Positions 1 through 7,787 of a stretch of 64,000 nucleotides of DNA are shown here, one piece after another. Numbering within the stretch: position 1 is the stretch's first letter; every line of letters begins with the position of its first letter. The notes beneath the pieces are model-generated. The model had not been told where the DNA came from and did no database searches. It saw only the letters and a list, made by a program, of their open reading frames with translations. This DNA is from Candidatus Melainabacteria bacterium (GTDB lineage: Bacteria; Cyanobacteriota; Vampirovibrionia; Obscuribacterales; Obscuribacteraceae), in assembly GCA_003151275.1 (NCBI GenBank), contig PLXC01000063.1:1-64000 (forward strand), written 5' to 3'. Made by a program: the position numbers and the translations under genes.

Positions 1-116
1 CCTTTAGGGCGGAGAGGACGTCAACGAATCAAATTGGGAATCTGTTTGGGAAGGAAACTGGAAAAAACATTACGCATGTAGTGCCACTGCCCCTAGTGCA
101 ACCCTTTGGAGTGTCT

Positions 117-973
117 CTAAAGTAAAGTTTCCAGCTGAGCAAACAGTGCCTTGCCTCCCGCAACGACACGGTTGCCTTTAAGCAGCGCGTCGCCGGCTAG
201 GAAGTCGTTTACTTGCCCGCCAGCCGCTTCGATAATTGCCATAGCGCCCAGGCAGTCCCACGAGTGCATGTGTGGCTCTACATGACCAAGGAGGCGTCCA
301 CACGCGACATAAACAAGAGACAAGGCGCCGGAGCCGTTGCGGTAAAACATGCCTTTCTGCTCAAGAAGTTTTGACAATGATGAGAACAGAAACTCGTGCG
401 GAGATCTTGGCGAAAAACCGATGCTTACGAGACCTGCAGAAAAATCTTGTCCAGGATTGGGAGCGATTGGTCACCATTTACGGTGGCAGGGAAATCCCTT
501 CCACCGACAAACAGTTCATCAAGCGGCGGATTGTAAACCAGGCCAAATTCGAGTTTACCATCCAACACAAAAGCGATGGATATGCACCAGTTCGGAAGAC
601 CCGTCAGAAAAGGTTGCGTGCCGTCGATTGGGTCGACAACCCACACCCCACGCGCAGAATCCAGCGCCTGTGGACCGGTCTCTTCACCGAAAAATGCATC
701 CTCTGGAAAGTGTTTGGCAAAACTATCGCGGATCAGGATTTCTGTATTTAGATCCGCCTCGCTAACAAGGTCGTGCGGTCCCTTGTATTTAACACTCAGT
801 GAACTGAGCTTCTTGAAATAACCATTTGCCAGCGCACCTGCTTCTCTGATGACGGTTTGAGCGACATCAAAGCGAGCTTGCAGCGAGTGGATTTGGGTCT
901 TATTTGAATGAGCCGGCACTGAAGTCAAGAGCGAGAACTCCGTTACTGGGGTGTTGGGGCAGAATATCATCAT
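117..973 (-). pseudogene. Inositol monophosphatase/histidinol-phosphatase family gene, split by a frameshift
   Basis: Two collinear minus-strand reading frames together make one Mg-dependent sugar-phosphate phosphatase of the inositol monophosphatase fold, about 285 residues, the usual family size. The upstream part (973 to 425) has the metal-site motifs GEETG and VDPIDGT. The downstream part (to 117) has the C-terminal WDCLGAMAIIEAAGG signature. The upstream frame ends in a stop at 425-427. Shifting by -1 near the A5 run at 440-444 (T5 in the mRNA) gives an uninterrupted continuation (AGLVSIGFSPRS and on) into the downstream part. Either the gene is a recent pseudogene or the homopolymer was miscalled. 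The slip site does not match a classic -1 slippery heptamer, so programmed frameshifting is unlikely. Substrate (histidinol-P, inositol-P or PAP) cannot be assigned. Confidence 0.8.
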
Positions 974-1013
974 CTGAAGATTTAGACATCTGCTACGTAT
1001 AAATGACTACCCA

Positions 1014-1103
1014 ATATTTTCGAACCGATATCGTTGCGCATTATTTTCGAACCGATATCGCTCCGCATTATTTTCGACCGATATCGCTCCGCCTTATTTT
1101 CGA
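1014..1103. repeat. Tandem repeat, about 27 bp x 3.4
   Basis: Three near-identical units with core TTTTCGAACCGATATCG start at about 1014, 1040 and 1067, with a partial fourth at 1093-1103. The third unit lacks one A. Each contains the palindrome CGATATCG. The units abut without spacers, so this is not a CRISPR array. It lies between the phosphatase gene and the start of the next gene and may hold binding sites. Confidence 0.8.
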
Positions 1104-1233
1104 CAACATCGAAACCCGATTTAGCGGAGTTCGTTTTGAATTTCTAACCAATTGCAAAAAAGCATCAAATTGAACTTTTTACTCGATACCTACGTTTTAT
1201 ACAAAAGAAGGGAAAGTACAGGAGTTGAATTTT

Positions 1234-2175
1234 ATGCAAGAGATCTATACTTCGAACGAAGAACTGCTGCTTATGTCTTTGCAAAATTTTCTTGTCCAAT
1301 TTCCAGACGAACGGGCTTGTCTCAGCGCATTCCCTGCACGATGCAATTACTGTGGTTGCCTTTCCGAGCCCCCCGGTGAGAAAGAGCGTTCATTCATATG
1401 CTCGAACTGTAGAAGAAAGTCTTGGCGCACAGCCGGAACGTTTTTTCATGGACTGGAAACGCTCATGCCAACGTTTGCCGTCATCTGGCTCCATGAAGAC
1501 CGAGTTGTTTGCAGTAGGAACGAGTTTGCAGAGATTTTCGGCATTTCTTACTCTAATTCATGGGCAACCCACGCACGTGTGCAATCCGTTATTGACGGCG
1601 AGATGAATACAAAGGATCTTTTTGAAGTGGTATCAACGCACTTTGATCCGATTATCTGCAAACGAAGTATCAAAACCACAGCAGATGAACATCCTACTTT
1701 CGAACTTATTGAAGACGAGCAACCTGACTCAGAACCCGAATTTCAATGCGACCAGCAGAAAAAACTGTATGACCTACTGTCAGCCCAAGCGGCTTCTTTT
1801 GACTACTTGGAAGGAAAAACCGGGCTATCGACTCCTCAGTTCAGCGCTGCTCTAGGAATGCTTGAGATTAATGGTCTGGCAGTGAAATTGCCTGGAAACA
1901 TGTACATTCGCAATAAGAGCAGCGCAGCATCAAGCGCAAACGTGCCAGCCAACGCAGATGATCTCGTAAATAAGTTCTTTACTTACGTCCGAAATTTCCA
2001 CGGCATAAGCAGAAAATATTTGCAACGTTATATCGCTTCCTTTTGGTCTGTTGAAGGCTATAACCGCTGGCACAAGGTGACGTTATTGAAGACTTGTATG
2101 GAGTATGGGCGCATAAGGAGGGCAGATATTTTAGCCTATACCTCACCTCATATGGTGCAAATGGTTCATCCATAA
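1234..2175 (+). CDS. IS1595-like zinc ribbon protein with a winged-helix domain in place of the transposase core
   Basis: A 313-residue protein. ATG 1234 is chosen because AGGAG lies about 10 bases upstream (1219-1223); a TTG at 1225 is also in frame. The N-terminus has a four-Cys ribbon (C37, C40, C56, C59), followed by a stretch around RTAGTFFHGLE and AVIWLHED and a HTH-like segment (FAEIFGISYSNSWATHARV). This order resembles the zinc ribbon of ISXO2/IS1595 transposases. The middle is acidic. Residues of about 175-225 resemble a DprA-type winged helix (LLSAQAASFDYLEGKTGLS). The end, HGISRKYLQRYIASFW, recalls the C-terminal tail of IS1595 transposases. No DDE catalytic core is visible and no terminal inverted repeats were seen. 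It is probably a domesticated DNA-binding protein or regulator. The domain calls come from reading the sequence, not from a search. Confidence 0.65.
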   Translation: MQEIYTSNEELLLMSLQNFLVQFPDERACLSAFPARCNYCGCLSEPPGEKERSFICSNCRRKSWRTAGTFFHGLETLMPTFAVIWLHEDRVVCSRNEFAEIFGISYSNSWATHARVQSVIDGEMNTKDLFEVVSTHFDPIICKRSIKTTADEHPTFELIEDEQPDSEPEFQCDQQKKLYDLLSAQAASFDYLEGKTGLSTPQFSAALGMLEINGLAVKLPGNMYIRNKSSAASSANVPANADDLVNKFFTYVRNFHGISRKYLQRYIASFWSVEGYNRWHKVTLLKTCMEYGRIRRADILAYTSPHMVQMVHP

Positions 2176-2321
2176 GTACGCCAAATTCAACCGCGTTGCT
2201 CTTAGTGCTCGGCTGAGTTTTATTGATGCTAAGGAAAGAAGATCCGGCTCTGCCAGATATATTTAAGACACGACCCTAGTCAGGAGCACGCCCTCGACTT
2301 GCATTTTCCGCAACCGCAAGT

Positions 2322-3893
2322 CTAAGCCGGGGTGTCATCACTATCAGAGCTGTATCCGCGATACTGACGCATAAAAGCAAACGGATCCGAGGCCATTGTC
2401 TTTGATTTACTTTTTGCCTCAGCTTCTAAATATTTCTCTTTGTTGCTTCGTATCGTTTCGATTGCTTGTTGAAAATAGCCAAGAATATTCTCCGTTTCCC
2501 GATTTCGCGACTTGTCGTAGGCGTAGAGAATTTTTCCATCCTCAATCAGCCGCCTCAAGTCAGCACCAGTTAAACCGTCGGTTTGAGCTGCGAGTTGACC
2601 AACATCCAGTCCACGCAACTGCGCAGGCAGGTTACTCGAGTGATCGCTCAGAATCTCAAGACGTGCTTTTTCATCCGGCAAACAAGTTTCCAGCCAGAGC
2701 TCAATGCGCCCTGAGCGCACAAGAGCAGGCGGCACACTGCTCACGTCCATCGTCGTCATCATGATGCAAACTCTCTTGTTGCTCTCGCTTTCGAGACCAT
2801 CAAGTGCAGTTAAGAGGTATCGGTAAAGTCCGAAATCATCCTTATTCTCAAAAATTACGTCGCTATCGTCAATAAATATGATGGACGGCGCGTTATTTTT
2901 GGCCGCTTCAAATACTTGCTCGACCTTTTGATAGAAGTCCCGGCTGCCTGAGATGAAAGTGCCATCAATCAAGAAGAATTTGCTTCTCAGGCGATGGGCG
3001 AGTGCACGTCCAACAGTAGTTTTTCCCGTACCAGGCGGACCTGCCAGGAGCACGCCGCGCTTCGGTTGAATGTTGAATTCGTTCGCCAGATCGTCTCGTT
3101 CCAACGGTACTATTATGTTCGCTTCCAAGCTCTCAATTAGAGCGTCGAGACCTTTTAGGGAGTGCAAATCGACGGCTTCTACTTCCGCGAGATCGACATT
3201 GCTCGACATTTTTCGTTTGCGCAAGTATTCAATGAATTTCTCAGTGTCCAATGTCTCTGAGTGGCGCAACCAAACGCTGGCACTCTTCAATTGGTGAGCG
3301 TGCAGTTTAGGAGCGAATCGAAATATTTTCTTGAAGTCCAGTTTTTTTGCTTTCTCATCGAGATATGCGTGACAAATAAATTCGTAATCCGGGGCCTCAA
3401 ATCTTTGAAATCCCGCATAATAACACCTGTTGGACACCGGGGCTGAAGCACTTCCCTGATTGCCAAAGACGATCTTTTTGTCGTGCGCAACAACGTAATC
3501 GACAATTTTTGTAAGAATGGCTTGGACGTATTTGGATCTTGGATAAGGCGAGTCATAACCGCAACCACAAATCACGTTATAGACGAGATCAAGATCGTCG
3601 AGAATAACCAAGTCGTTGCGTAGAAGAGAACGCATAATTATTTGATCGAGTGCTTCATCCATAGCGAGTGGATTTTGCAAACGCAGTTCGTCAATGTAAT
3701 CTTTCATCTTCAGGAATTCGCCGCCTTTGATGCGATGCAACTCCTCCAGAATGGTTGTGCGGCCCATGCCGACGCCCGACCAGACGACAAAGACATTTCC
3801 AATGGGCAATGCTTCCATTAAGTTATCAAACGCTTCTTGCTGCGCAGGACATAAAATGCCGGTCTTGGTTTGAATTGAACTTAAGATGGCCAT
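2322..3893 (-). CDS. Tandem AAA+ ATPase with a degenerate first module
   Basis: A 523-residue cytoplasmic ATPase. The first module has a Walker-A-like GVGMGRTT in which the invariant Lys is Arg (R45), and a Walker B LVILDD (about residues 95-100). The second module is canonical: GPPGTGKTT (K291), Walker B IIFIDD (D342-D343) and a second region of homology with arginines R393 and R396. The Ser/Asp-rich tail ends SSDSDDTPA. The layout recalls two-ring AAA proteins of the Cdc48/NSF type, with only the second site likely to hydrolyse ATP. No protease or membrane segment is present, so an unfoldase or remodelling role is inferred. It faces the zinc-ribbon gene tail to tail. Confidence 0.8.
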   Translation of the reverse strand: MAILSSIQTKTGILCPAQQEAFDNLMEALPIGNVFVVWSGVGMGRTTILEELHRIKGGEFLKMKDYIDELRLQNPLAMDEALDQIIMRSLLRNDLVILDDLDLVYNVICGCGYDSPYPRSKYVQAILTKIVDYVVAHDKKIVFGNQGSASAPVSNRCYYAGFQRFEAPDYEFICHAYLDEKAKKLDFKKIFRFAPKLHAHQLKSASVWLRHSETLDTEKFIEYLRKRKMSSNVDLAEVEAVDLHSLKGLDALIESLEANIIVPLERDDLANEFNIQPKRGVLLAGPPGTGKTTVGRALAHRLRSKFFLIDGTFISGSRDFYQKVEQVFEAAKNNAPSIIFIDDSDVIFENKDDFGLYRYLLTALDGLESESNKRVCIMMTTMDVSSVPPALVRSGRIELWLETCLPDEKARLEILSDHSSNLPAQLRGLDVGQLAAQTDGLTGADLRRLIEDGKILYAYDKSRNRETENILGYFQQAIETIRSNKEKYLEAEAKSKSKTMASDPFAFMRQYRGYSSDSDDTPA

Positions 3894-4337
3894 GGAAGCC
3901 TCCTTCTTTGCCCGTTGCTATAACTCGGTTCTACTATTACCTACAAGTAATTGCTTCAAAGAATGTGATTCCTTAACGGAGTTGTTCCACCATGACGGAG
4001 AAAAGTGTCGCTGTTTTTCGATGTTCTCATCTGCCGAAGAAGTCGGAAAGACACGAATAGTCCGAAAGTCCCTTGCGCACGCCTCCGGCGACTTGCTTAA
4101 GTTTTCCACATCTTGCCGCTGGCGAGAGGATTTCGCGATCAAAGTTGATCGAAAAAGGACGCGGCGCGAACGCTCTACATTGTCCCTGATTCATACTAAT
4201 GCGGCACTGTATATGGTGGCAATGAATCACAGCGACGGACGATCTAAAGAAAAGAGCTAGCATCTACATGGTTCACGCCGGGGATTGTTGCACCTGCCGG
4301 GCTGGTGGGCTCTCCCTTAGATTTCATAAAACTCTTG
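3894..4337. other. Intergenic region without a supportable gene
   Basis: This stretch separates two divergently transcribed genes. Several short open frames cross it on both strands. They have Cys/His/Arg-rich, unstructured translations, overlap one another and resemble no family I know, so none is annotated. The promoter of the downstream gene lies at its right edge. Confidence 0.6.
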
Positions 4338-4366
4338 TTGACATCAGGTGAGACCGCTGTTATATT
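4338..4366 (+). promoter_or_regulatory. Sigma70-type promoter for the wall-hydrolase gene
   Basis: TTGACA (4338-4343), a 17-bp spacer and TATATT (4361-4366) make a near-consensus promoter. Transcription would start near 4373, giving a leader of about 85 nt before the ATG at 4457. Confidence 0.75.
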
Positions 4367-4456
4367 CCTTGTTGCCTACATATATAAGTTTTTACCAAGC
4401 TCAGGTCGCACCCCGGTTCTCGGACACTTCATGCGATCAGTTTTAGAAGGTAGAGG

Positions 4457-6232
4457 ATGTCTCGACAGCCCGCTGCTGCAATGGAAAATTTTAACGCGCC
4501 TCCCATGGATCTTCCTGCGTTGGCGCTATCAAGTCATGTATATAACGATCTGATTCCCAGGAATTTTGCTCCCGCCGGAGCCAAGGGCGAATTGCCCTCT
4601 GCGCTTGACTTTAGCCCCAATATTTATCCTTCTGGCGCGATAGACAAGCTACCGGCCGCGACACCCGATCAACTAAAGCCAGTTTTCGATAAGGCTAGCG
4701 GAGTATCTTTTACTACCCCAGCTGAAAACCAAAAAAGTGGACAACAACCAGATTATTTCCTAGGCGAAGACGGCAAGCTCAGAGCCAATCCTGATAAGAA
4801 GACGCCCAACAAGGACGGTTCGGTAAATGTTGAAGTGCAATCCAAGAATAAGTCTGAGGTAGATTCCAAAAAGGTTGCTGACCAACTTCAGAAAGCCACG
4901 ATCAAAGATTTGATCAGCTATTTTGCTAAAAATAATCCTGGTGCCAAGATTCCGCAAGACTGGCTAGACCAGCTGCAGAAACAACCAGACCTACCAGCCG
5001 CTCCTGTACCTTTACTAGATCAACCAACTGCTCCAACTACTCCAGACGTACCACCGGCTCAACCACAACAGCCACAACAACCTCAAGATAATCCTCAACC
5101 TCAGCAGCAGCAACAACAACAGCCCTCCGATAGCGGCAGCGGTTCATCTAGCGGTAGCGGCTCATCTGGCGGCGGCGGAGATAGTGGCGGCAGCAGCAGT
5201 GGTGGCAGCAGCAGTGGTGGTGGTGGTGGTGGTGGCGGCGGCAGTGGTGATTCAGGAGCCGGAGCACCTCCAATCCCCAACCTTCCTAACGTAATCAACG
5301 GGAATCCTGACGCTGTCATCGGCAATTCCCTCTTAACCACAGGACAACAACAGTTTGCTGCTGAGTTCGCCAAGAAGACAGGACTGGATGCAAACGTAGT
5401 TGGGGCCTGGGTCTTAAATGAGGAATCAGGCAGTGCTGCACAAGGTAGGGAGAGTGCCGGCAATATGGATTGGCTGAACATCGGATGGACGGACTCCGGT
5501 CAAAAAGGTACCTCAAATCACGACCTATGGTTTAACGGCCCTGTCGCAGCTGCAGATGCATCCGCTGCATGGATGAAAGGACAGCTAGATGTGCCGAACT
5601 TTGGGCACGCCGCTCAAGGTATAACAGACATTCTGCAGTCAGTGGGACAGTCACCGGCCGACCAAATTCATGCTCTACAAAGCTCACCATGGGCTTCAGG
5701 ACACTACCCTGACATGCCGAATATTTATCAACAAATAGTGGCGGCTGATAATCCAAGTGCAAGTGCTGCATTTGCATCTAACGACACTTCGGTCACTGGT
5801 AAAAACATCGTCCAAAATGCATCAGCCGACGTAAATCAGCAGCTTTGGAACGATAAGCCTGGCATGGTTGGAATAACTCAAGACGGAAATTTGGGATGCG
5901 CCGAATCAGTCTGCCACGTTCTAAAACAATCCGGCGTAACTGGTGTTGATTCACCTTCTGTGGCAACTATGAAAGATCAACTTCTGGCCAATGGTGGTCA
6001 GGAAGTAGCTCTGAATGCCGCTAAACCGGGAGACGTTGTGATCTTCGGAAACAACGATCACACAGGCATCGTGGGCGAGAACGGTCAATTCTATGCCAAC
6101 AGTTCAGGGTCTAAGCAGTGGACCCACTACAACAGTGTGGCGGAGGTCGGGCAAACTGTGACTCACGTAATTAGGCCGGGCGAGACGCAAGTGGCAAGCA
6201 ACCAAACAAATACGACGAAAACAAACGGCTAA
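4457..6232 (+). CDS. Putative cell-wall hydrolase: lysozyme-like plus CHAP/NlpC-like domains
   Basis: A 591-residue protein. ATG 4457 follows AGAAGG (4445-4450) by 6 bases. Residues 1-180 are of unknown type. Residues of about 181-275 are a Pro/Gln then Gly/Ser low-complexity linker with runs of Q and G. Residues of about 295-430 look lysozyme-like, with candidate acidic residues E322-E323 in VLNEESG and the WLNIGWTDSG segment. Residues of about 478-575 look like a CHAP or NlpC/P60 amidase: nucleophile candidate C481 (or C486) in GCAESVCHVL, H535 in NNDHTGIVG, and a following polar residue in YANSSGSKQW. Both domains would act on peptidoglycan, yet no Sec signal peptide is seen at the N-terminus. 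It probably forms one unit with the downstream GH76-like gene, 82 bp away. Confidence 0.7.
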   Translation: MSRQPAAAMENFNAPPMDLPALALSSHVYNDLIPRNFAPAGAKGELPSALDFSPNIYPSGAIDKLPAATPDQLKPVFDKASGVSFTTPAENQKSGQQPDYFLGEDGKLRANPDKKTPNKDGSVNVEVQSKNKSEVDSKKVADQLQKATIKDLISYFAKNNPGAKIPQDWLDQLQKQPDLPAAPVPLLDQPTAPTTPDVPPAQPQQPQQPQDNPQPQQQQQQQPSDSGSGSSSGSGSSGGGGDSGGSSSGGSSSGGGGGGGGGSGDSGAGAPPIPNLPNVINGNPDAVIGNSLLTTGQQQFAAEFAKKTGLDANVVGAWVLNEESGSAAQGRESAGNMDWLNIGWTDSGQKGTSNHDLWFNGPVAAADASAAWMKGQLDVPNFGHAAQGITDILQSVGQSPADQIHALQSSPWASGHYPDMPNIYQQIVAADNPSASAAFASNDTSVTGKNIVQNASADVNQQLWNDKPGMVGITQDGNLGCAESVCHVLKQSGVTGVDSPSVATMKDQLLANGGQEVALNAAKPGDVVIFGNNDHTGIVGENGQFYANSSGSKQWTHYNSVAEVGQTVTHVIRPGETQVASNQTNTTKTNG

Positions 6233-6314
6233 CTTACTAAACTTACTCTCCAACCAAACTTTAACCACCAAACTTACTACTCATTGAAACTTACATACAC
6301 CGGAAGAATGCGTT

Positions 6315-7736
6315 ATGGGCAGCTTTGATCAACCCTTCAAACAGGCTCCGCCAGATCGCGTCCAAGACGCGCCGGCAGTACTTAGCGCTCAGGTCGGAAA
6401 CATGTGGCGGCAAGGTCAATCTTCTGGAACGGCAAACGACGCCGTATTCTCTGCTAATCGCCAAACGGGGCCGTTAAATGAAAATCTGCCGACGCTAGAC
6501 CTAATGCCCCCGCCAAAGGAATCGCCTGCTCCTCCGGCTCCTGCCGCCCCAGGATTTGGACCAGGGGAAGCAGCTATCAAGGCGAACAATGGTTTGCTCC
6601 ACAATTTCGACCATAGCAATGACGACCAGAGCATCCTCTCAAGGGCTCGACAATTTTTCTTCGGGTCAGAATTCTATAAAAACTTAGATGGGTCAAGCCC
6701 GACCGCTTGGGACATGGGAGAGGTATATGACGCAACCCTATCAATGCATGATCCGTCAATAAAGCATGAATTAAAGCAAGTCCATACAGATCTGGATAAG
6801 TTCTGGGATCCCGGTAGTCGGGGCGGCAAAGGGGCCGGGCACCCTGGATATGACAGCACACACGGATTGTTTAGTGGTGACAAATTTTATGATGACAATG
6901 CGTGGATCGGAATTGCTTCACTCGATGAATACAAACAAACCCATAATCAGTCCAATCTAGATAGAGCCAAGCAAATATTCAGCCTAGAATGTTATGGTGC
7001 GCAAGGCACAGAAAAGATGGCTAAGCCTGGTGGTGTGCTCTGGACACAGAATCCGGATGATACATACCGTTCTACAGTCAGCACCGCCGGTGCCGCCCAA
7101 CTCGCCTTGGAGTTGTACCAACAGACAGGCGATCCAACTTATAAGGCCTTTGCTATTAAGCAGTTTGATTGGGTCAACGACAACTTGCGCGCTCCAAATC
7201 GTGCAGACGGTTCAGGCGGTCTCTATTACGATGGCATGGACAAAGATGGCATCATTAAAGAAGATGGTAAAGATAGGGATGGTAAAGATAGGGTTGGTAA
7301 AGATAAGGATGGTAAAGATAAGGTAAATCACACGGCAGAGTGGACTTACAATCAAGGCTTGATGCTGGGAGACGCCACGCTTCTTTATCAAGCGACAGGT
7401 GATCATAAATATTTGAACGATGCTCAAGACATAGCTAAACGAAGTTTGCAGCAGTTGCACAAACAGTTTAATATCGCCGACAGCTCCTCGGTTTCGGCGA
7501 AGAGGACATTTTTCAACGCTGTCTTCTTCAAAAACCTAATGTTGTTAGATTCCGTTCAACCAGATCCGACTTACCGGGAGGCACTCGCTAAGTATTCAGC
7601 GGATTTGGCGCAAAAGCTTGACCCTCACACCGCTCTGGTCAAATTTTCTGACAAGGGCCAACTTCTGGGTCAAGCATCGGCAGTGCAAATTTTTGCCTTG
7701 GCGCGCGATAATCCACCGCCTTCGAGTAATCAATGA
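6315..7736 (+). CDS. GH76-like glycoside hydrolase (alpha-1,6-mannanase family fold)
   Basis: A 473-residue protein. ATG 6315 is preceded by GGAAGA at 6302. Residues 1-90 are Pro/Ala/Gln-rich and resemble the N-termini of neighbouring proteins rather than a signal peptide. Residues of about 105-465 have features of GH76 alpha/alpha-barrel enzymes: the acidic pair D193-D194 in FYDDNAW at the expected catalytic place, and later WTYNQGLMLGDATLLYQATGD. These enzymes cleave alpha-1,6-mannan or related glycans, so a polysaccharide in the envelope or the environment is a possible substrate. A run of Lys/Asp repeats is inserted within the catalytic domain (separate entry). Confidence 0.75.
   Translation: MGSFDQPFKQAPPDRVQDAPAVLSAQVGNMWRQGQSSGTANDAVFSANRQTGPLNENLPTLDLMPPPKESPAPPAPAAPGFGPGEAAIKANNGLLHNFDHSNDDQSILSRARQFFFGSEFYKNLDGSSPTAWDMGEVYDATLSMHDPSIKHELKQVHTDLDKFWDPGSRGGKGAGHPGYDSTHGLFSGDKFYDDNAWIGIASLDEYKQTHNQSNLDRAKQIFSLECYGAQGTEKMAKPGGVLWTQNPDDTYRSTVSTAGAAQLALELYQQTGDPTYKAFAIKQFDWVNDNLRAPNRADGSGGLYYDGMDKDGIIKEDGKDRDGKDRVGKDKDGKDKVNHTAEWTYNQGLMLGDATLLYQATGDHKYLNDAQDIAKRSLQQLHKQFNIADSSSVSAKRTFFNAVFFKNLMLLDSVQPDPTYREALAKYSADLAQKLDPHTALVKFSDKGQLLGQASAVQIFALARDNPPPSSNQ
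7263..7322 (+). repeat. In-frame 15-bp tandem repeat x 4 inside the GH76-like gene
   Basis: Four units of GATGGTAAAGATAGG or close variants begin at 7263, 7278, 7293 and 7308, encoding DGKDR/GKDK pentapeptides. The charged loop lies just before the conserved WTYNQG segment. Being a multiple of 3 bp, copy-number changes would keep the frame. Confidence 0.9.
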
Positions 7737-7787
7737 TCTGATGCCACCATCCACAGTGCTCTCTCAACTGAGTAGAAAATCGACTAA

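Noticed and set aside
425..445. Programmed -1 frameshift in the phosphatase gene
   Set aside because: The codons at the shift (ATT TTT) do not form an X XXY YYZ slippery heptamer and no downstream structure is obvious.
1014..1103. Possible CRISPR array
   Set aside because: Repeat units abut directly with no unique spacers, and no cas genes are present.
1234..2175. Complete insertion sequence
   Set aside because: No flanking inverted repeats or target duplications and no DDE catalytic core were seen despite transposase-like ends.
3886..4260. Plus-strand 124-codon open frame upstream of the wall-hydrolase gene
   Set aside because: Composition is unlike the neighbours (Arg/Ser/Cys/His-rich), overlapping frames exist on the other strand, and there is no ribosome-binding site or recognisable family.
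5101..5481. Minus-strand open frame rich in Pro and Leu
   Set aside because: It is the antisense of the Gln/Gly/Ser linker in the wall-hydrolase gene.
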